Shown here piece by piece: positions 28,651-40,791 of a DNA stretch of 64,000 nucleotides (positions are counted from its first letter, which is position 1; every line of letters begins with the position of its first letter). Source of the stretch: Gammaproteobacteria bacterium (GTDB taxonomy: Bacteria; Pseudomonadota; Gammaproteobacteria; HK1); contig JAJFJU010000015.1 of the NCBI GenBank assembly GCA_021773645.1, positions 186,001-250,000 on the forward strand, written 5' to 3'. The notes below the pieces were generated by a model. That model had not been told where the DNA came from. It searched no databases and worked only from the letters and a program-made list of their open reading frames with translations. Position numbers and translations under genes: made by a program.

Positions 28651-29824
28651 GATGCGCATAACCCGCATGCTGGACTGACTCAGTATCCCTATAGGGCGAG
28701 TGCGTCATTAGCATGGCGATATGTTGTTTCACCACCAACTGCTCGTGGCCGAGAAACTCCTTCACCGCTGCGCGAAAATCTGGTCGGGCAATCCAGTGGG
28801 CTGAGTAGGTGGGGTAGGGTAGAAAGCCGCGATTGAGCTTGTGTTCGCCCTGGGCTCCGGCATCAAAGCGCAATAAACCATTGCGGATACAGTAATCGAT
28901 GGTTTGGTAGTAGCACAGTTCAAAGTGCAAATTAGGCACCTTTTCACGGCAGCCCCAGTGGCGGCCATAGAGGGTTTTGCCGCCGATGAAATTAAGGCAG
29001 CCAGCGACGTAACCCTGGTTATCGCGTGCCAGTACCAGTAACACCGAGTCGGCCAAGGTGCAGCCGATTTCCTTAAAAAAGCCCGGGGTCAGGCTGGCGA
29101 TCCCCGACTTGCGCTCGAAGGTGGAGCGATAAAATTGATGAAATATATTCCACAGGTTGTCGTCAATCTCCTTGCCACGATAGATCTCAAAACTAATGCC
29201 CGAGCGTTCGACGGAGTGGCGTTCCCTGCGGATTTGCTTGCGCCGCTTTGAGGAAAACCGGGCGAGAAAATCATCAAAAGTTTGATAGCCCTGATTGCAC
29301 CACTGAAATTGGTAGCCAGTGCGGTGCAGCAATCCTTGCTCCTCGAGAAAAACGGTGTCCCGCGGGTCCGTAAATAACCAGTGCAAAGAGGAAATAACGG
29401 GATCTGAGGCCTCGGCAAGGGCGGCACGAGTCAGCGCCGGGGCCACGTCTTGTAGCCGGATTTCCTCGGGATCATGCAATAAACGCGGGCCGGTGGCGGG
29501 GGTGTAGGGAATTGCCACCACCAGCTTGGGATAATAGTTGAGCCCGTGACTGTAATAGGCCTCTGCCCAACTCCAATCGAAGACAAACTCACCGTAGGAG
29601 TTGCTCTTTAGGTACATGGGGGCGGCCCCCACCAGCTTGTCGCCAGTATAAGCAAGCAGATGTCGCGGTCGCCAACCCGCTTCGTCTCCTACGCAACTAT
29701 GGCGTTCCAGCGCTAGCAGAAACTCATGGCGGGCAAAGGGGTAGGTCGCGGGACACAGACGATTCCAGTCACCGGCCGCAATTTCTTCGATATTTCCAAC
29801 CACGACATGCCGAAGTGCGTCCAT
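28643..29824 (-). CDS. COG3146-type GNAT-fold N-acyltransferase
   Basis: A protein of the DUF482/COG3146 family, predicted GNAT/FemAB-like acyltransferases of unknown substrate. The start at ATG 29824 (MDALRHVVVGNIEEI) gives 393 aa, normal for the family, and leaves 19 bp after trxB; longer frames to 29989 would overlap trxB. Recognisable segments are PATYPFARHEFLLALE, FDWSWAEAYYSHGLNYYPKL, FSSKRRKQIRRERHSV and LYGRHWGCREKVPNLHFE. It overlaps aat, so trxB-COG3146-aat-bpt-infA may form one transcript. Confidence 0.87.
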   Translation of the reverse strand: MDALRHVVVGNIEEIAAGDWNRLCPATYPFARHEFLLALERHSCVGDEAGWRPRHLLAYTGDKLVGAAPMYLKSNSYGEFVFDWSWAEAYYSHGLNYYPKLVVAIPYTPATGPRLLHDPEEIRLQDVAPALTRAALAEASDPVISSLHWLFTDPRDTVFLEEQGLLHRTGYQFQWCNQGYQTFDDFLARFSSKRRKQIRRERHSVERSGISFEIYRGKEIDDNLWNIFHQFYRSTFERKSGIASLTPGFFKEIGCTLADSVLLVLARDNQGYVAGCLNFIGGKTLYGRHWGCREKVPNLHFELCYYQTIDYCIRNGLLRFDAGAQGEHKLNRGFLPYPTYSAHWIARPDFRAAVKEFLGHEQLVVKQHIAMLMTHSPYRDTESVQHAGYAHHA

Positions 29825-29843
29825 GACTCCGGCTCGTAGTCCC

Positions 29844-30812
<969 letters not shown>

Positions 30813-30970
30813 TCATCCTCTTCTAAAGTCTGTCCCACGCACGAAGGCGTCTAAACGGAGTGTGATATTATCCCTCAATTGCGATGGATTGGGCACGGGT
30901 GATTGCTAAGCGAAGCATCTTTGCTTGGAAAATCACGTAGCAAGCACCTTTTGTCGCACCGGGAAGGTGG

Positions 30971-30999
30971 GAGACACATCCGGGTTAATTCCTTATAAT
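30971..30999 (+). promoter_or_regulatory. Candidate sigma-70 promoter upstream of ftsK
   Basis: GAGACA (30971-30976) is separated by 17 bp from a perfect TATAAT (30994-30999), 40 bp before the ftsK start. A second TATAAT occurs at 31022-31027 but lacks a good -35 at 17 bp. This is inference from sequence alone. Confidence 0.35.
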
Positions 31000-31039
31000 C
31001 TGGCACGTTAGCTAATATTCCTATAATACACATCAGCTT

Positions 31040-33346
31040 ATGGGCCAAGCCTATCCAAAAAAATCTAAAGCCGTTCTGATGGAGAGCGCCATGGGCAAGG
31101 GACTCCGTGAAGGCGGGCTTATATTATGCTCCGCCCTTGCGCTCTATCTATTGTTGGCGCTTGGCAGCTATCACTCCTCAGATCCCGGCTGGTCCTTTAG
31201 CGGTGAGGCTCGAGGCATTGCCAATCTAGGTGGCGTAGTGGGTGCCTGGATTGCCGATGTTCTGCTTTATCTTTGCGGCTATCTCTCCTATTTGTTTCCG
31301 TTAATGATTGGCTATAGCGGCTGGCTCTTTTTCCGGCAGCAAACGGGCTCTATCACGGATTTGAGTCGCGCCCATCTGCTTAGTCGAGCCGGTGGTTTCG
31401 CGCTCACCCTGGGTGCGGGTGCCGGCCTAGCCTCACTACATTTTGTCGCCCGCGGACCACTACCGCACGCTACTGGCGGCGTCCTTGGCAATACCGTAGG
31501 TCATGGCCTCATCCAGGTTTTTAGCATGCTGGGTGGCACGCTTTTTTTGCTGGCGCTGTTCCTTTCCGGCATTACGCTGTTCACCGGCTTGTCCTGGCTG
31601 GCGCTCATGGATGGCGTGGGCGGCATTACCCTGCGTTTGTTGAGTCGGAGTCTGCTGTTTCTGAAACACTGCCATGAATACCACGAGGCGTGGCAAAAAC
31701 GTCGGCAGCGCCAGCAAAGTGTGGTGGCCGAGAAAGTGCGTAGCCGGCGGCGGAAAAAGCCTCGTATTGAGCCCAGCATGCCCACTGTGGAACCCAGCTT
31801 GCGGGTGGCCAAGGAGCAGCAAGTCCCGCTATTTGAACCGCCAGCCGCCAGTTCTTTACCGCCACTTTCGATGCTTGACGCCCCACAGAAATCGGTCAAG
31901 GGCATGTCCAAGAGCGCCCTTGAGGCCCTGTCTCGTCAAGTGGAACTGAAGTTGCGAGACTTTGGCATTGAGGTGGAGGTGGTTGCGGTACATCCCGGCC
32001 CGGTCATTACTCGTTTTGAGCTCAATCTTGCGCCGGGAGTGAAGGTCAGCCGTATCAGCAATCTAGCCAAGGATCTCGCCCGTTCCTTGTCCACCACCAG
32101 TGTACGTATCGTTGACGTCATTCCCGGCAAGTCCGTGGTGGGGTTGGAAATTCCCAATGAGGAGCGGGAATTGGTTAGCCTTGGCGAAATCCTCAAATCC
32201 AACGAATTTGATGAAAGCCTATCGCCGCTGACTATAGCCCTGGGTAAAGATATCTCTGGTTATCCAGTGGTAGTTGACCTGGGGCGCATGCCTCATTTGC
32301 TGGTGGCAGGTACCACCGGATCGGGAAAATCCGTTGCCATCAATGCCATGGTACTTAGCCTGCTGTATAAGGCGACGGCTCAGAATGTCCGTCTGATCCT
32401 GGTGGACCCCAAGATGCTGGAGTTATCCGTTTACCAGGACATTCCGCACCTGTTGGCACCGGTGATTACTCAAATGAAAAATGCCGCCAATGCCCTACGT
32501 TGGTGTGTGGCAGAGATGGAGCGGCGCTATCAGCTGATGGCGGCACTAGGGGTGCGAAATCTCGCGGGTTATAACCGCAAACTCAAAGATGCCGAAAGTA
32601 AAGGGCAGCCTATCACTGACCCATTGTGTGATATTAAGTTGATAGAGGAAGGGGGGGAGGCTCCGTTGCTCAATTCCTTGCCTCACATTGTCGTCGTTAT
32701 CGATGAGTTGGCTGATCTGATGATGACCACGGGCAAGAAGGTGGAGGAACTTATCGCCCGCCTGGCCCAGAAAGCTCGGGCCGCCGGTATTCACCTGATT
32801 CTCGCCACCCAGCGCCCCTCGGTAGATGTCATTACCGGTCTCATCAAGGCCAATATTCCCACCCGTATCGCCTTCCAGGTCTCCTCACGTATCGATTCGC
32901 GCACCATTCTGGACCAGGGTGGTGCCGAGCAACTGCTAGGCCATGGCGATATGCTCTATTTGCCTCCAGGAACTAGTACCCCGACCCGGATTCACGGTGC
33001 CTTCGTGTCCGATCAGGAGGTCCACCGCGTGGTGGATAATCTGCGCGGACGGGAAGAGCCGGATTATGTGGATGAGGTGATTGAGGGGAAACATGCCTCA
33101 CTGCCAGAGGAAGGAGAGGGTGGTGCTGATAGCGAAGATGCCGAGAGCGATCCGCTTTACGACCAAGGGGTCCGTATTGTTACCGAGACCCGCCGGGCTT
33201 CTATTTCAGGGGTACAACGACGCCTGAAGGTGGGCTACAACCGTGCCGCCCGCATGATTGAACAGATGGAGCGGGTCGGTATCGTCAGTGCGCCACAAAG
33301 CAACGGCAACCGTGAAGTGTTGGTGCCCCCACCCCCGGAGTCCTGA
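31040..33346 (+). CDS. ftsK: DNA translocase FtsK
   Basis: Septum-anchored DNA pump that moves the terminus region and activates XerCD recombination at dif. The 768-aa protein has four to five N-terminal membrane spans (to about 195), a short linker and the RecA-like motor with Walker [11 protein letters not shown] (about residue 427) and Walker B-like [14 protein letters not shown]. The C-terminal winged-helix gamma domain ([20 protein letters not shown]) reads KOPS and contacts XerD. The linker is much shorter than in E. coli (1329 aa), as in many non-enterics. Its stop overlaps the lolA start. The candidate dif site lies 21 kb downstream at 54380-54407. Confidence 0.97.
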   Translation: MGQAYPKKSKAVLMESAMGKGLREGGLILCSALALYLLLALGSYHSSDPGWSFSGEARGIANLGGVVGAWIADVLLYLCGYLSYLFPLMIGYSGWLFFRQQTGSITDLSRAHLLSRAGGFALTLGAGAGLASLHFVARGPLPHATGGVLGNTVGHGLIQVFSMLGGTLFLLALFLSGITLFTGLSWLALMDGVGGITLRLLSRSLLFLKHCHEYHEAWQKRRQRQQSVVAEKVRSRRRKKPRIEPSMPTVEPSLRVAKEQQVPLFEPPAASSLPPLSMLDAPQKSVKGMSKSALEALSRQVELKLRDFGIEVEVVAVHPGPVITRFELNLAPGVKVSRISNLAKDLARSLSTTSVRIVDVIPGKSVVGLEIPNEERELVSLGEILKSNEFDESLSPLTIALGKDISGYPVVVDLGRMPHLLVAGTTGSGKSVAINAMVLSLLYKATAQNVRLILVDPKMLELSVYQDIPHLLAPVITQMKNAANALRWCVAEMERRYQLMAALGVRNLAGYNRKLKDAESKGQPITDPLCDIKLIEEGGEAPLLNSLPHIVVVIDELADLMMTTGKKVEELIARLAQKARAAGIHLILATQRPSVDVITGLIKANIPTRIAFQVSSRIDSRTILDQGGAEQLLGHGDMLYLPPGTSTPTRIHGAFVSDQEVHRVVDNLRGREEPDYVDEVIEGKHASLPEEGEGGADSEDAESDPLYDQGVRIVTETRRASISGVQRRLKVGYNRAARMIEQMERVGIVSAPQSNGNREVLVPPPPES

Positions 33347-33990
33347 TGTTTTCAGTTCTTGTTAACAACTGCCGTCTGGGCTTGGCCCTAGCGGCCATGC
33401 TGCTTTCCGTTACTGTCCATGCCAGTGGCACGGCACAACTAAAGGAATTTCTGGCACAGACACATTCGCTACAGACCCACTTCCAGCAAACCCTTATCGA
33501 CGAAAGCCGTACCGTACGGGATCGTTCTGATGGCGTTTTCTACCTACAGCGCCCAGGGCGTTTTCGCTGGGATTACAGCGGTCCCGAGGGACAGCAGATC
33601 ATCGCCGATGGCGAGCGGGTGTGGCTGTATGACGTGGAGCTGGCGCAAGTAACGGTTAAACCCTTGAGCGAGGTGCTGGGTAGTTCTCCTGCGATGCTAC
33701 TGTCCACCGATGAGTCAGTGGAAAAGGCATTTGAGGTCAAAGAATTGGATGCGCGTGAGGGGGTGGAATGGGTAGAGCTTCAGCCCCGCGATAAACAGGA
33801 AAATGTATCCACGGTGCGGCTTGGCTTCAAAGACAGCCGGCTTCTAGGGATGGAATTCATCGATGGATTTGGCCAAATCACTACCTTTCGCTTCAGCGAT
33901 ATACGCACTAACCCTGAACTAAAGCCCGAGCGCTTTCGTTTTGTAGCGCCAGCGGGAGTAGATGTCATCGGCGATGGCATTTTGCAATGA
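33346..33990 (+). CDS. lolA: Outer-membrane lipoprotein carrier protein LolA
   Basis: Periplasmic chaperone that carries lipoproteins from the LolCDE complex to LolB. The 214-aa precursor has a signal peptide of about 26 residues ending SVTVHA, followed by the family pattern LKEFLAQTHSLQTHFQQTL and YLQRPGRFRWDYSGPEGQ. The start overlaps the ftsK stop (TGATG), and the stop overlaps rarA by 4 bp, so ftsK-lolA-rarA is a tightly coupled operon. Its partners lolC and lolD are encoded at 61-63 kb. Confidence 0.95.
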   Translation: MFSVLVNNCRLGLALAAMLLSVTVHASGTAQLKEFLAQTHSLQTHFQQTLIDESRTVRDRSDGVFYLQRPGRFRWDYSGPEGQQIIADGERVWLYDVELAQVTVKPLSEVLGSSPAMLLSTDESVEKAFEVKELDAREGVEWVELQPRDKQENVSTVRLGFKDSRLLGMEFIDGFGQITTFRFSDIRTNPELKPERFRFVAPAGVDVIGDGILQ

Positions 33991-35300
33991 GCGAGGAACC
34001 TCGCCGACCGCTGGCAGACAGCCTTCGCCCAAGAAACCTGGAGGAATTCTGTGGTCAGCGCCATCTGCTCGGGGAGGGTAAACCGCTGCGCCAAGCGGTG
34101 AACTCAGGCCAGATCCACTCGATGTTATTCTGGGGTCCGCCGGGCACCGGGAAGACCACTCTGGCACGTATCATTGCCTCCCAGGCCGGGGCGCAATTTA
34201 TCAGTATTTCCGCGGTGTTAGCCGGTGTTCGTGATATTCGTTCTGCAGTAGAGCAGGCTAAACAATTTCGGTCAGAACAGGGCGGCCAAACGATATTCTT
34301 TGTGGACGAGGCGCATCGCTTTAACAAGGCTCAGCAGGACGCCTTTTTGCCCTATGTGGAAGACGGCACCATTACCTTCATTGGTGCCACCACCGAAAAC
34401 CCCTCATTCGAAATCAACAATGCCTTGCTCTCACGCACCCGTGTTTACGTCCTCAAGGCCCTAGATGCTAGCGATATCCAACAGATTATTGACCGTGCCC
34501 TGTTGGAACCCGAGCGTGGGCTTGGGGGCAAAATCGTCATGGCAGATACACTGCGGCAACGTCTAGCTGAAGCCGCGGATGGCGATGCCCGCCGCGCTTT
34601 GAACTTGTTGGAGATCGCTGCAGCACTAGTCGGTGATGATGGCAGCCAAGCAGAGATTGATGCAGAGCTGTTGGAAGAAGTGCTGGCCGGTGGAATCGGC
34701 CTGCGCTTCGATAAGGGAGGCGACGCCTTTTACGACGAGATTTCCGCGTTGCATAAATCAGTACGTGGCTCTAATCCTGATGCCGCCCTGTATTGGCTTT
34801 CGCGTATGTTAGAGGGCGGCTGTCACCCGCCTTATCTCGCCCGTCGCCTGATACGCATGGCCTCGGAGGACATAGGTAATGCCGATCCGCGAGCCTTACA
34901 GATAGCGACACAGGCCGGCCAGGCCTTTGATCGTCTGGGGAGCCCGGAGGGTGATCTGGCACTGGCTCAGGCCGCGGTATATCTCGCCTGTGCGGCCAAG
35001 AGCGACGCGGTTTATCGTGCCTTCAAGGCCGCTCGCCAAGATGCGCGCCGGCTGGGTTCGCTGGAAGTCCCCAAGCACCTGCGCAATGCACCCACTAAAC
35101 TGATGCGCAATCTGGGTCATGGGGCCGATTATCGTCATGCTCACGATGAGCCCGAGGCCTATGCGGCGGGAGAGGATTACTTTCCCGAAGGGATAGGGAG
35201 AAAGCGCTATTACCAGCCGGTGAACCGCGGGCTGGAAATCCGTATCGGTGAAAAACTCAAGACTCTGCGCGACCTGGATCGCAGCCGGGGAAACCATTAA
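33987..35300 (+). CDS. rarA: Replication-associated recombination protein A (RarA/MgsA)
   Basis: AAA+ ATPase related to clamp loaders that acts at stalled forks and with SSB. The 437-aa protein has RPLADSLRPRNLEEFCGQ, Walker A FWGPPGTGKTTLARI, Walker B FFVDEAHRFNKAQQDAFLP, sensor 1 FIGATTENPSFEIN and the sensor-2 region DGDARRALNLLE. The tetramerisation C-terminal domain ends with GRKRYYQPVNRGLE. It overlaps lolA by 4 bp and precedes serS by 15 bp, a common gammaproteobacterial order. Confidence 0.97.
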   Translation: MSEEPRRPLADSLRPRNLEEFCGQRHLLGEGKPLRQAVNSGQIHSMLFWGPPGTGKTTLARIIASQAGAQFISISAVLAGVRDIRSAVEQAKQFRSEQGGQTIFFVDEAHRFNKAQQDAFLPYVEDGTITFIGATTENPSFEINNALLSRTRVYVLKALDASDIQQIIDRALLEPERGLGGKIVMADTLRQRLAEAADGDARRALNLLEIAAALVGDDGSQAEIDAELLEEVLAGGIGLRFDKGGDAFYDEISALHKSVRGSNPDAALYWLSRMLEGGCHPPYLARRLIRMASEDIGNADPRALQIATQAGQAFDRLGSPEGDLALAQAAVYLACAAKSDAVYRAFKAARQDARRLGSLEVPKHLRNAPTKLMRNLGHGADYRHAHDEPEAYAAGEDYFPEGIGRKRYYQPVNRGLEIRIGEKLKTLRDLDRSRGNH

Positions 35301-36599
<1,299 letters not shown>

Positions 36600-36784
36600 T
36601 TTTTAACGATCCAAGCTCTGGCTGTATTTGCTCGTTTAATACCGCTAAAATGGCTGGGAATAAAGATTGGGCTTTATCTAACCCTGTCTGTTAAGCATCT
36701 GTTATATAAAACCTTTACCAAAACGTCAGGCCGCTTGGATGCGCTGCAGATTATGCGCCCAGCTTCGCCGGGACTGGAGACTCT

Positions 36785-38203
36785 ATGTTTCGCAAGATCA
36801 TGATTGCCAATCGCGGCGAGATCGCGGTTCGCATCATCCGCGCATGCGCCGAAATGCGTATCCGTTCAGCCGCAATTTATTCAGAGGCCGATCGCCACTC
36901 CCTACACGTGAAAAAGGCGGATGAGAGCTATTGCCTAGGGCCGGAGCCGCTGGCGGGTTATCTGAATGTTCATCGCATCGTTAATCTGGCGGTGGAGACG
37001 GGCTGTGATGCGCTACATCCGGGCTATGGTTTTCTGTCCGAAAACGCCGGTTTGGCGGAAGCTTGTGAGCAGCGCGGGATTGCCTTTATCGGCCCGAGCG
37101 CTGCAGTCATTCAGCGTATGGGAAATAAAACCGAGGCCCGACACGCCATGATTGCGGCGGGTATTCCGGTTACCCCGGGCAGCGAAGGCAACCTCAGAGA
37201 TGTGGATGAAGCGCTGGAAATCGCCCAATCCATTGGTTATCCCATCATGCTGAAAGCCACCTCTGGTGGTGGCGGGCGCGGCATTCGCCGTTGTGATGAT
37301 GCTGAGGAACTCCGGAGCAACTACCCTCGGGTGATCTCCGAGGCCACCAAGGCCTTTGGTAGTGCCGATGTTTTTCTGGAAAAATGCATCGTCAATCCCA
37401 AGCACATTGAGGTACAGATTCTGGCGGATTCCCATGGCCATGTGATCCACCTGTTTGAGCGGGATTGTTCCATTCAGCGGCGCAATCAGAAACTCATTGA
37501 AATTGCACCTTCGCCGCAGCTCAATGAAACCCAGCGTCAACTCATCTGCAATTATGCGGTGAAGGCGTCCGCTGCCGTGGGCTATACCAATGCCGGCACG
37601 GTGGAGTTCCTGCTCACCGAGAGCGGCCGTACCTATTTCATGGAAATGAACACCCGGGTGCAGGTGGAACACACCATCTCGGAGCAAATTACCGGCGTGG
37701 ATATCGTGCGCGAGCAGATTCGCATCGCTGCGGGCAAGAAGCTGCGTTATCAGCAAGAGGATATCCAACGGCGTGGTTATGCCTTTCAGTTCCGTATCAA
37801 TGCCGAGGACCCACGCAACGATTTTCTGCCTAGCTTTGGCCGAATCACCCGCTACTACGCGCCGGGTGGGCCCGGGGTGCGCTCTGATACGGCCATTTAT
37901 ACCGGCTACACCATTCCACCGCACTATGACTCGATGATCGCCAAACTCATCGTTTGGGCGCTGGACTGGGAGGAATTGATTCATCGCTCCCGCCGTGCGC
38001 TCAACGATATGGAGGTTTGTGGTATCAAAACCACCATTCCGTACTATAAGGAAATCCTTAAATCCAAGCCCTTCCGTGAGCAGGATTTCAATACCAGTTT
38101 TGTCGAGACCCATAACGAGTTGGCGGACTACTCAGTCAAGCGTCGCAAAGAAGAGATAGCAACCGTTCTGGCCGCAGCCATCGCCGCCCACGCCGGGCTG
38201 TAA
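36785..38203 (+). CDS. Pyruvate carboxylase subunit A (biotin carboxylase, AccC-like)
   Basis: ATP-grasp biotin carboxylase that carboxylates biotin with bicarbonate. The 472-aa protein has IANRGEIAVRIIRACAEM, HPGYGFLSENAGLAEAC, the ATP-binding LKATSGGGGRGIRRCDD, FLEKCIVNPKHIEVQI, ERDCSIQRRNQKLIE and MEMNTRVQVEHTISEQITG. Sequence alone does not separate it from AccC. The gene 28 bp downstream encodes the matching carboxyltransferase plus biotin carrier, so a two-subunit pyruvate carboxylase (PycA) is most likely, as in several autotrophs, pseudomonads and methanogens. The start at ATG 36785 matches the family N-terminus MFRKIMIANRGEI. Confidence 0.9.
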   Translation: MFRKIMIANRGEIAVRIIRACAEMRIRSAAIYSEADRHSLHVKKADESYCLGPEPLAGYLNVHRIVNLAVETGCDALHPGYGFLSENAGLAEACEQRGIAFIGPSAAVIQRMGNKTEARHAMIAAGIPVTPGSEGNLRDVDEALEIAQSIGYPIMLKATSGGGGRGIRRCDDAEELRSNYPRVISEATKAFGSADVFLEKCIVNPKHIEVQILADSHGHVIHLFERDCSIQRRNQKLIEIAPSPQLNETQRQLICNYAVKASAAVGYTNAGTVEFLLTESGRTYFMEMNTRVQVEHTISEQITGVDIVREQIRIAAGKKLRYQQEDIQRRGYAFQFRINAEDPRNDFLPSFGRITRYYAPGGPGVRSDTAIYTGYTIPPHYDSMIAKLIVWALDWEELIHRSRRALNDMEVCGIKTTIPYYKEILKSKPFREQDFNTSFVETHNELADYSVKRRKEEIATVLAAAIAAHAGL

Positions 38204-38231
38204 ACTAACAAAACCTATTTAAGGCTCTATT

Positions 38232-40064
38232 ATGTCCAAGGTCTACATCACCGATACCATCCTTCGTGATGCTCATCAGTCCCTGATCGCCACTCGCATG
38301 CGCACTGAAGATATGCTGCCTATCTGCAGCAAGCTCGATGCCATCGGCTACTGGTCGCTGGAAGCATGGGGCGGTGCCACTTATGACACCTGCCTGCGTT
38401 TTTTGAAGGAAGATCCCTGGGAGCGTCTGCGCCAGCTGCACGAGGCCCTGCCCAACACACCATTGCAAATGTTGCTGCGGGGACAGAACCTGCTTGGCTA
38501 TCGCCACTACTCCGACGATGTGGTGCGCGCCTTCGTGCAACGGGCGGCGGAAAACGGCATGACGGTATTTCGCATCTTTGACGCACTGAACGATTTGCGC
38601 AATTTGCGGGTTTCCATCGAGGCCACTAAGGCGGCGGGCAAGCACGCTCAGGGTACGATTTGCTACACGGTTAGCCCAGTGCACGACCTCAAGGGCTTTG
38701 TGGCCATGGCGAAAGAATTGGAGGCTATGGATTGCGACAGTATTGCCATCAAGGATATGGCGGGATTGCTGACCCCGTCGGCCACCGCCGAACTGGTTAA
38801 GGCGCTAAAAGACACGGTGGACATTCCGCTCCATCTGCATTGTCATGCCACCGCTGGTCTGGCCGAGATGTGCCACCTGAAGGCGATAGAAAATGGCTGT
38901 CTGCATATAGACACTGCTATTTCTTCCTTAGCGGGTGGCACTAGCCATCCCCCCACCGAAAGCATGGTGGCGGCGCTGCGGGGAACCGATAACGACACTG
39001 GGCTCGACCTGGAAGCCATTCAGGAGATTGGCTTCTATTTCTACGATGTTCGCAAAAAATACCACCAGTTTGAAAGCGAATTCACCGGCGTCGATACCCG
39101 GGTGCAGATCAATCAGGTCCCGGGCGGCATGATCTCTAATCTCGCCAACCAGTTGCGGGATCAAGATGCTTTGTCCCGGATGACGGATGTACTGAATGAA
39201 ATACCCAAGGTGCGGGAGGACCTGGGATACCCACCACTGGTTACGCCCACCTCTCAGATCGTGGGTACCCAGGCCGTGCTCAATGTGCTGACCGGAACAC
39301 GCTATCAGACCATTACCAATGAGGTGAAACGCTATCTGCAGGGTGGCTACGGGAAGGCTCCGGCAGCCGTTAATGCATCGGTCCAGCAGCAGGCCGTAGG
39401 CAAGGAACCCGTGATTGAATGCCGGCCAGCAGATGAATTGGCTCCGGAAATGGATAAGTTGACCGCGGAGATCGGTGATCTGGCCAACAGCGCGGAAGAC
39501 GTGCTGAGCTATGCCATGTTCCCCGATGTCGGACGCCAGTTTCTTGAGGAGCGTGCAGCCGGAACACTACAGCCGGAGGTGCTCGAAGCCCCGAACAGTG
39601 GCGCGCCATCGTCAGATACTGCGCCCACCGAGTTCAACATTGATGTGCATGGTGAGACCTACCACATCAAGGTGACCGGTGCGGGCCACAAGCAGGAATC
39701 ACAGCGCCACTTCTATCTCAGCGTTGACGGCGTTCCCGAAGAGGCGGTAGTGGAAACCCTGGATGAGCTGGTACTTACTGGTGGGGCCCAGGGTGGGGTC
39801 AAATCGGCTATTGCCGGCAAGCGCCCCAAGGCAAGTCATGAAGGCCACGTAACCACCGCCATGCCGGGCAACATCATTGAGGTGTTGGTAAAGGAAGGCG
39901 ATACGGTCAAAGCGGGGCAAGCGGTGGTCATCACCGAGGCAATGAAGATGGAAACCGAGGTTCAGGCACCTCTGGCGGGCACGGTGATCGGCGTCTTTGT
40001 TAGCAAGGGCGATACCGTCAACCCGGATGAGGCATTGATCGAGATCGAAGCCGCAGCAGACTAG
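38232..40064 (+). CDS. Pyruvate carboxylase subunit B / oxaloacetate decarboxylase alpha-type protein
   Basis: The carboxyltransferase half of a split pyruvate carboxylase, 610 aa. An HMGL-like TIM barrel (TILRDAHQSLIATRMRTEDM, FRIFDALNDLRN, LHLHCHATAGLAEM with metal-binding His residues) is followed by a conserved carboxylase region (QVPGGMISNLANQLRDQ). A short Pro/Ala linker near residue 455 leads to a biotinyl domain with the biotinylated lysine in EAMKMETEVQAPL. No oadB/oadG sodium-pump genes are nearby, which argues against a decarboxylase pump. It lies 28 bp after subunit A and 8 bp before the carbonic anhydrase gene. Confidence 0.9.
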   Translation: MSKVYITDTILRDAHQSLIATRMRTEDMLPICSKLDAIGYWSLEAWGGATYDTCLRFLKEDPWERLRQLHEALPNTPLQMLLRGQNLLGYRHYSDDVVRAFVQRAAENGMTVFRIFDALNDLRNLRVSIEATKAAGKHAQGTICYTVSPVHDLKGFVAMAKELEAMDCDSIAIKDMAGLLTPSATAELVKALKDTVDIPLHLHCHATAGLAEMCHLKAIENGCLHIDTAISSLAGGTSHPPTESMVAALRGTDNDTGLDLEAIQEIGFYFYDVRKKYHQFESEFTGVDTRVQINQVPGGMISNLANQLRDQDALSRMTDVLNEIPKVREDLGYPPLVTPTSQIVGTQAVLNVLTGTRYQTITNEVKRYLQGGYGKAPAAVNASVQQQAVGKEPVIECRPADELAPEMDKLTAEIGDLANSAEDVLSYAMFPDVGRQFLEERAAGTLQPEVLEAPNSGAPSSDTAPTEFNIDVHGETYHIKVTGAGHKQESQRHFYLSVDGVPEEAVVETLDELVLTGGAQGGVKSAIAGKRPKASHEGHVTTAMPGNIIEVLVKEGDTVKAGQAVVITEAMKMETEVQAPLAGTVIGVFVSKGDTVNPDEALIEIEAAAD

Positions 40065-40072
40065 GTCGAGCT

Positions 40073-40699
40073 ATGACCGCGCGACTGCTAGAGGGATATC
40101 AACGTTTTCGCAGCGGTTATTTCCGTGAGAAACAGAGCTATTTAGGTACTTTGGCTGAGGGGCAGTATCCCAAGGTTGCCCTGATCAGCTGCTGTGATTC
40201 ACGCGTGGATCCAGGGATTCTGTTCGATGCCACGCCGGGAGATATCTTCGTGATCCGCAACGTCGCCAACCTGGTGCCGCCATGGGAACCAGATGGCCTC
40301 CACCATGGCACCAGCGCGGCACTGGAATTTGCTATCGCCGATCTAAAAGTAGAGCACTTGGTGGTACTGGGCCACGCCAACTGTGGTGGTATCCGGACGC
40401 TGATGGAGCAAGATCCAGATACGGAATCCGACAGCTTTATTGCGCGCTGGATGGATATCGCCGCTACGGCAAAGAAAGAAGTGCTGGCCCGCAGCGATAT
40501 TCATGGCATAGAGGAACAGTGTCACGCCTGTGAACAGGCCGCCGTGCGCATTTCTTTGCGTAACCTGATGAGTTTCCCGTGGATTCGTGCGGCTGTTAAG
40601 GCAGGACAATTAAGTCTGCACGGCTGGTATTACGATCTACGTGACGGCCTTATCCTGCAACTCGAAGACGGTATGGAACTGGGCCAAACCAACGATTAG
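40073..40699 (+). CDS. Beta-class carbonic anhydrase
   Basis: Interconverts CO2 and bicarbonate. The 208-aa protein has the zinc-site set Cys40-x-Asp42-x-Arg44 in ISCCDSRVDP and His101/Cys104 in VVLGHANCGGIRTL, typical of beta-CAs. It starts 8 bp after the pyruvate carboxylase B gene, so it is probably expressed with it and supplies the bicarbonate that the biotin carboxylase uses. A strong rho-independent terminator follows at 40745-40776. Confidence 0.95.
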   Translation: MTARLLEGYQRFRSGYFREKQSYLGTLAEGQYPKVALISCCDSRVDPGILFDATPGDIFVIRNVANLVPPWEPDGLHHGTSAALEFAIADLKVEHLVVLGHANCGGIRTLMEQDPDTESDSFIARWMDIAATAKKEVLARSDIHGIEEQCHACEQAAVRISLRNLMSFPWIRAAVKAGQLSLHGWYYDLRDGLILQLEDGMELGQTND

Positions 40700-40744
40700 C
40701 CATCAGGGATGGTGACCAGAAAACGACGCCAAAAACTGCAGACA

Positions 40745-40776
40745 TAAAAAACCCGGCTCTTAGGCCGGGTTTTTTA
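40745..40776. terminator. Rho-independent terminator between carbonic anhydrase and BI-1 genes
   Basis: AAAAAACCCGGCTC and GGCCGGGTTTTTT form a GC-rich stem flanked by an A tract and a T tract, so it can work in both directions. It lies between two convergent genes. Confidence 0.9.
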
Positions 40777-40791
40777 TGTGGCGAGAGGTGA

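Noticed and set aside
37013-38113. 366-codon minus-strand open frame inside the biotin carboxylase gene
   Set aside because: It is antisense to a clear AccC-like gene with all ATP-grasp motifs. Its own translation shows no motif.
38232-40064. Sodium-pumping oxaloacetate decarboxylase alpha subunit
   Set aside because: No oadB or oadG gene nearby, while a biotin carboxylase gene is directly upstream. A split pyruvate carboxylase fits better.
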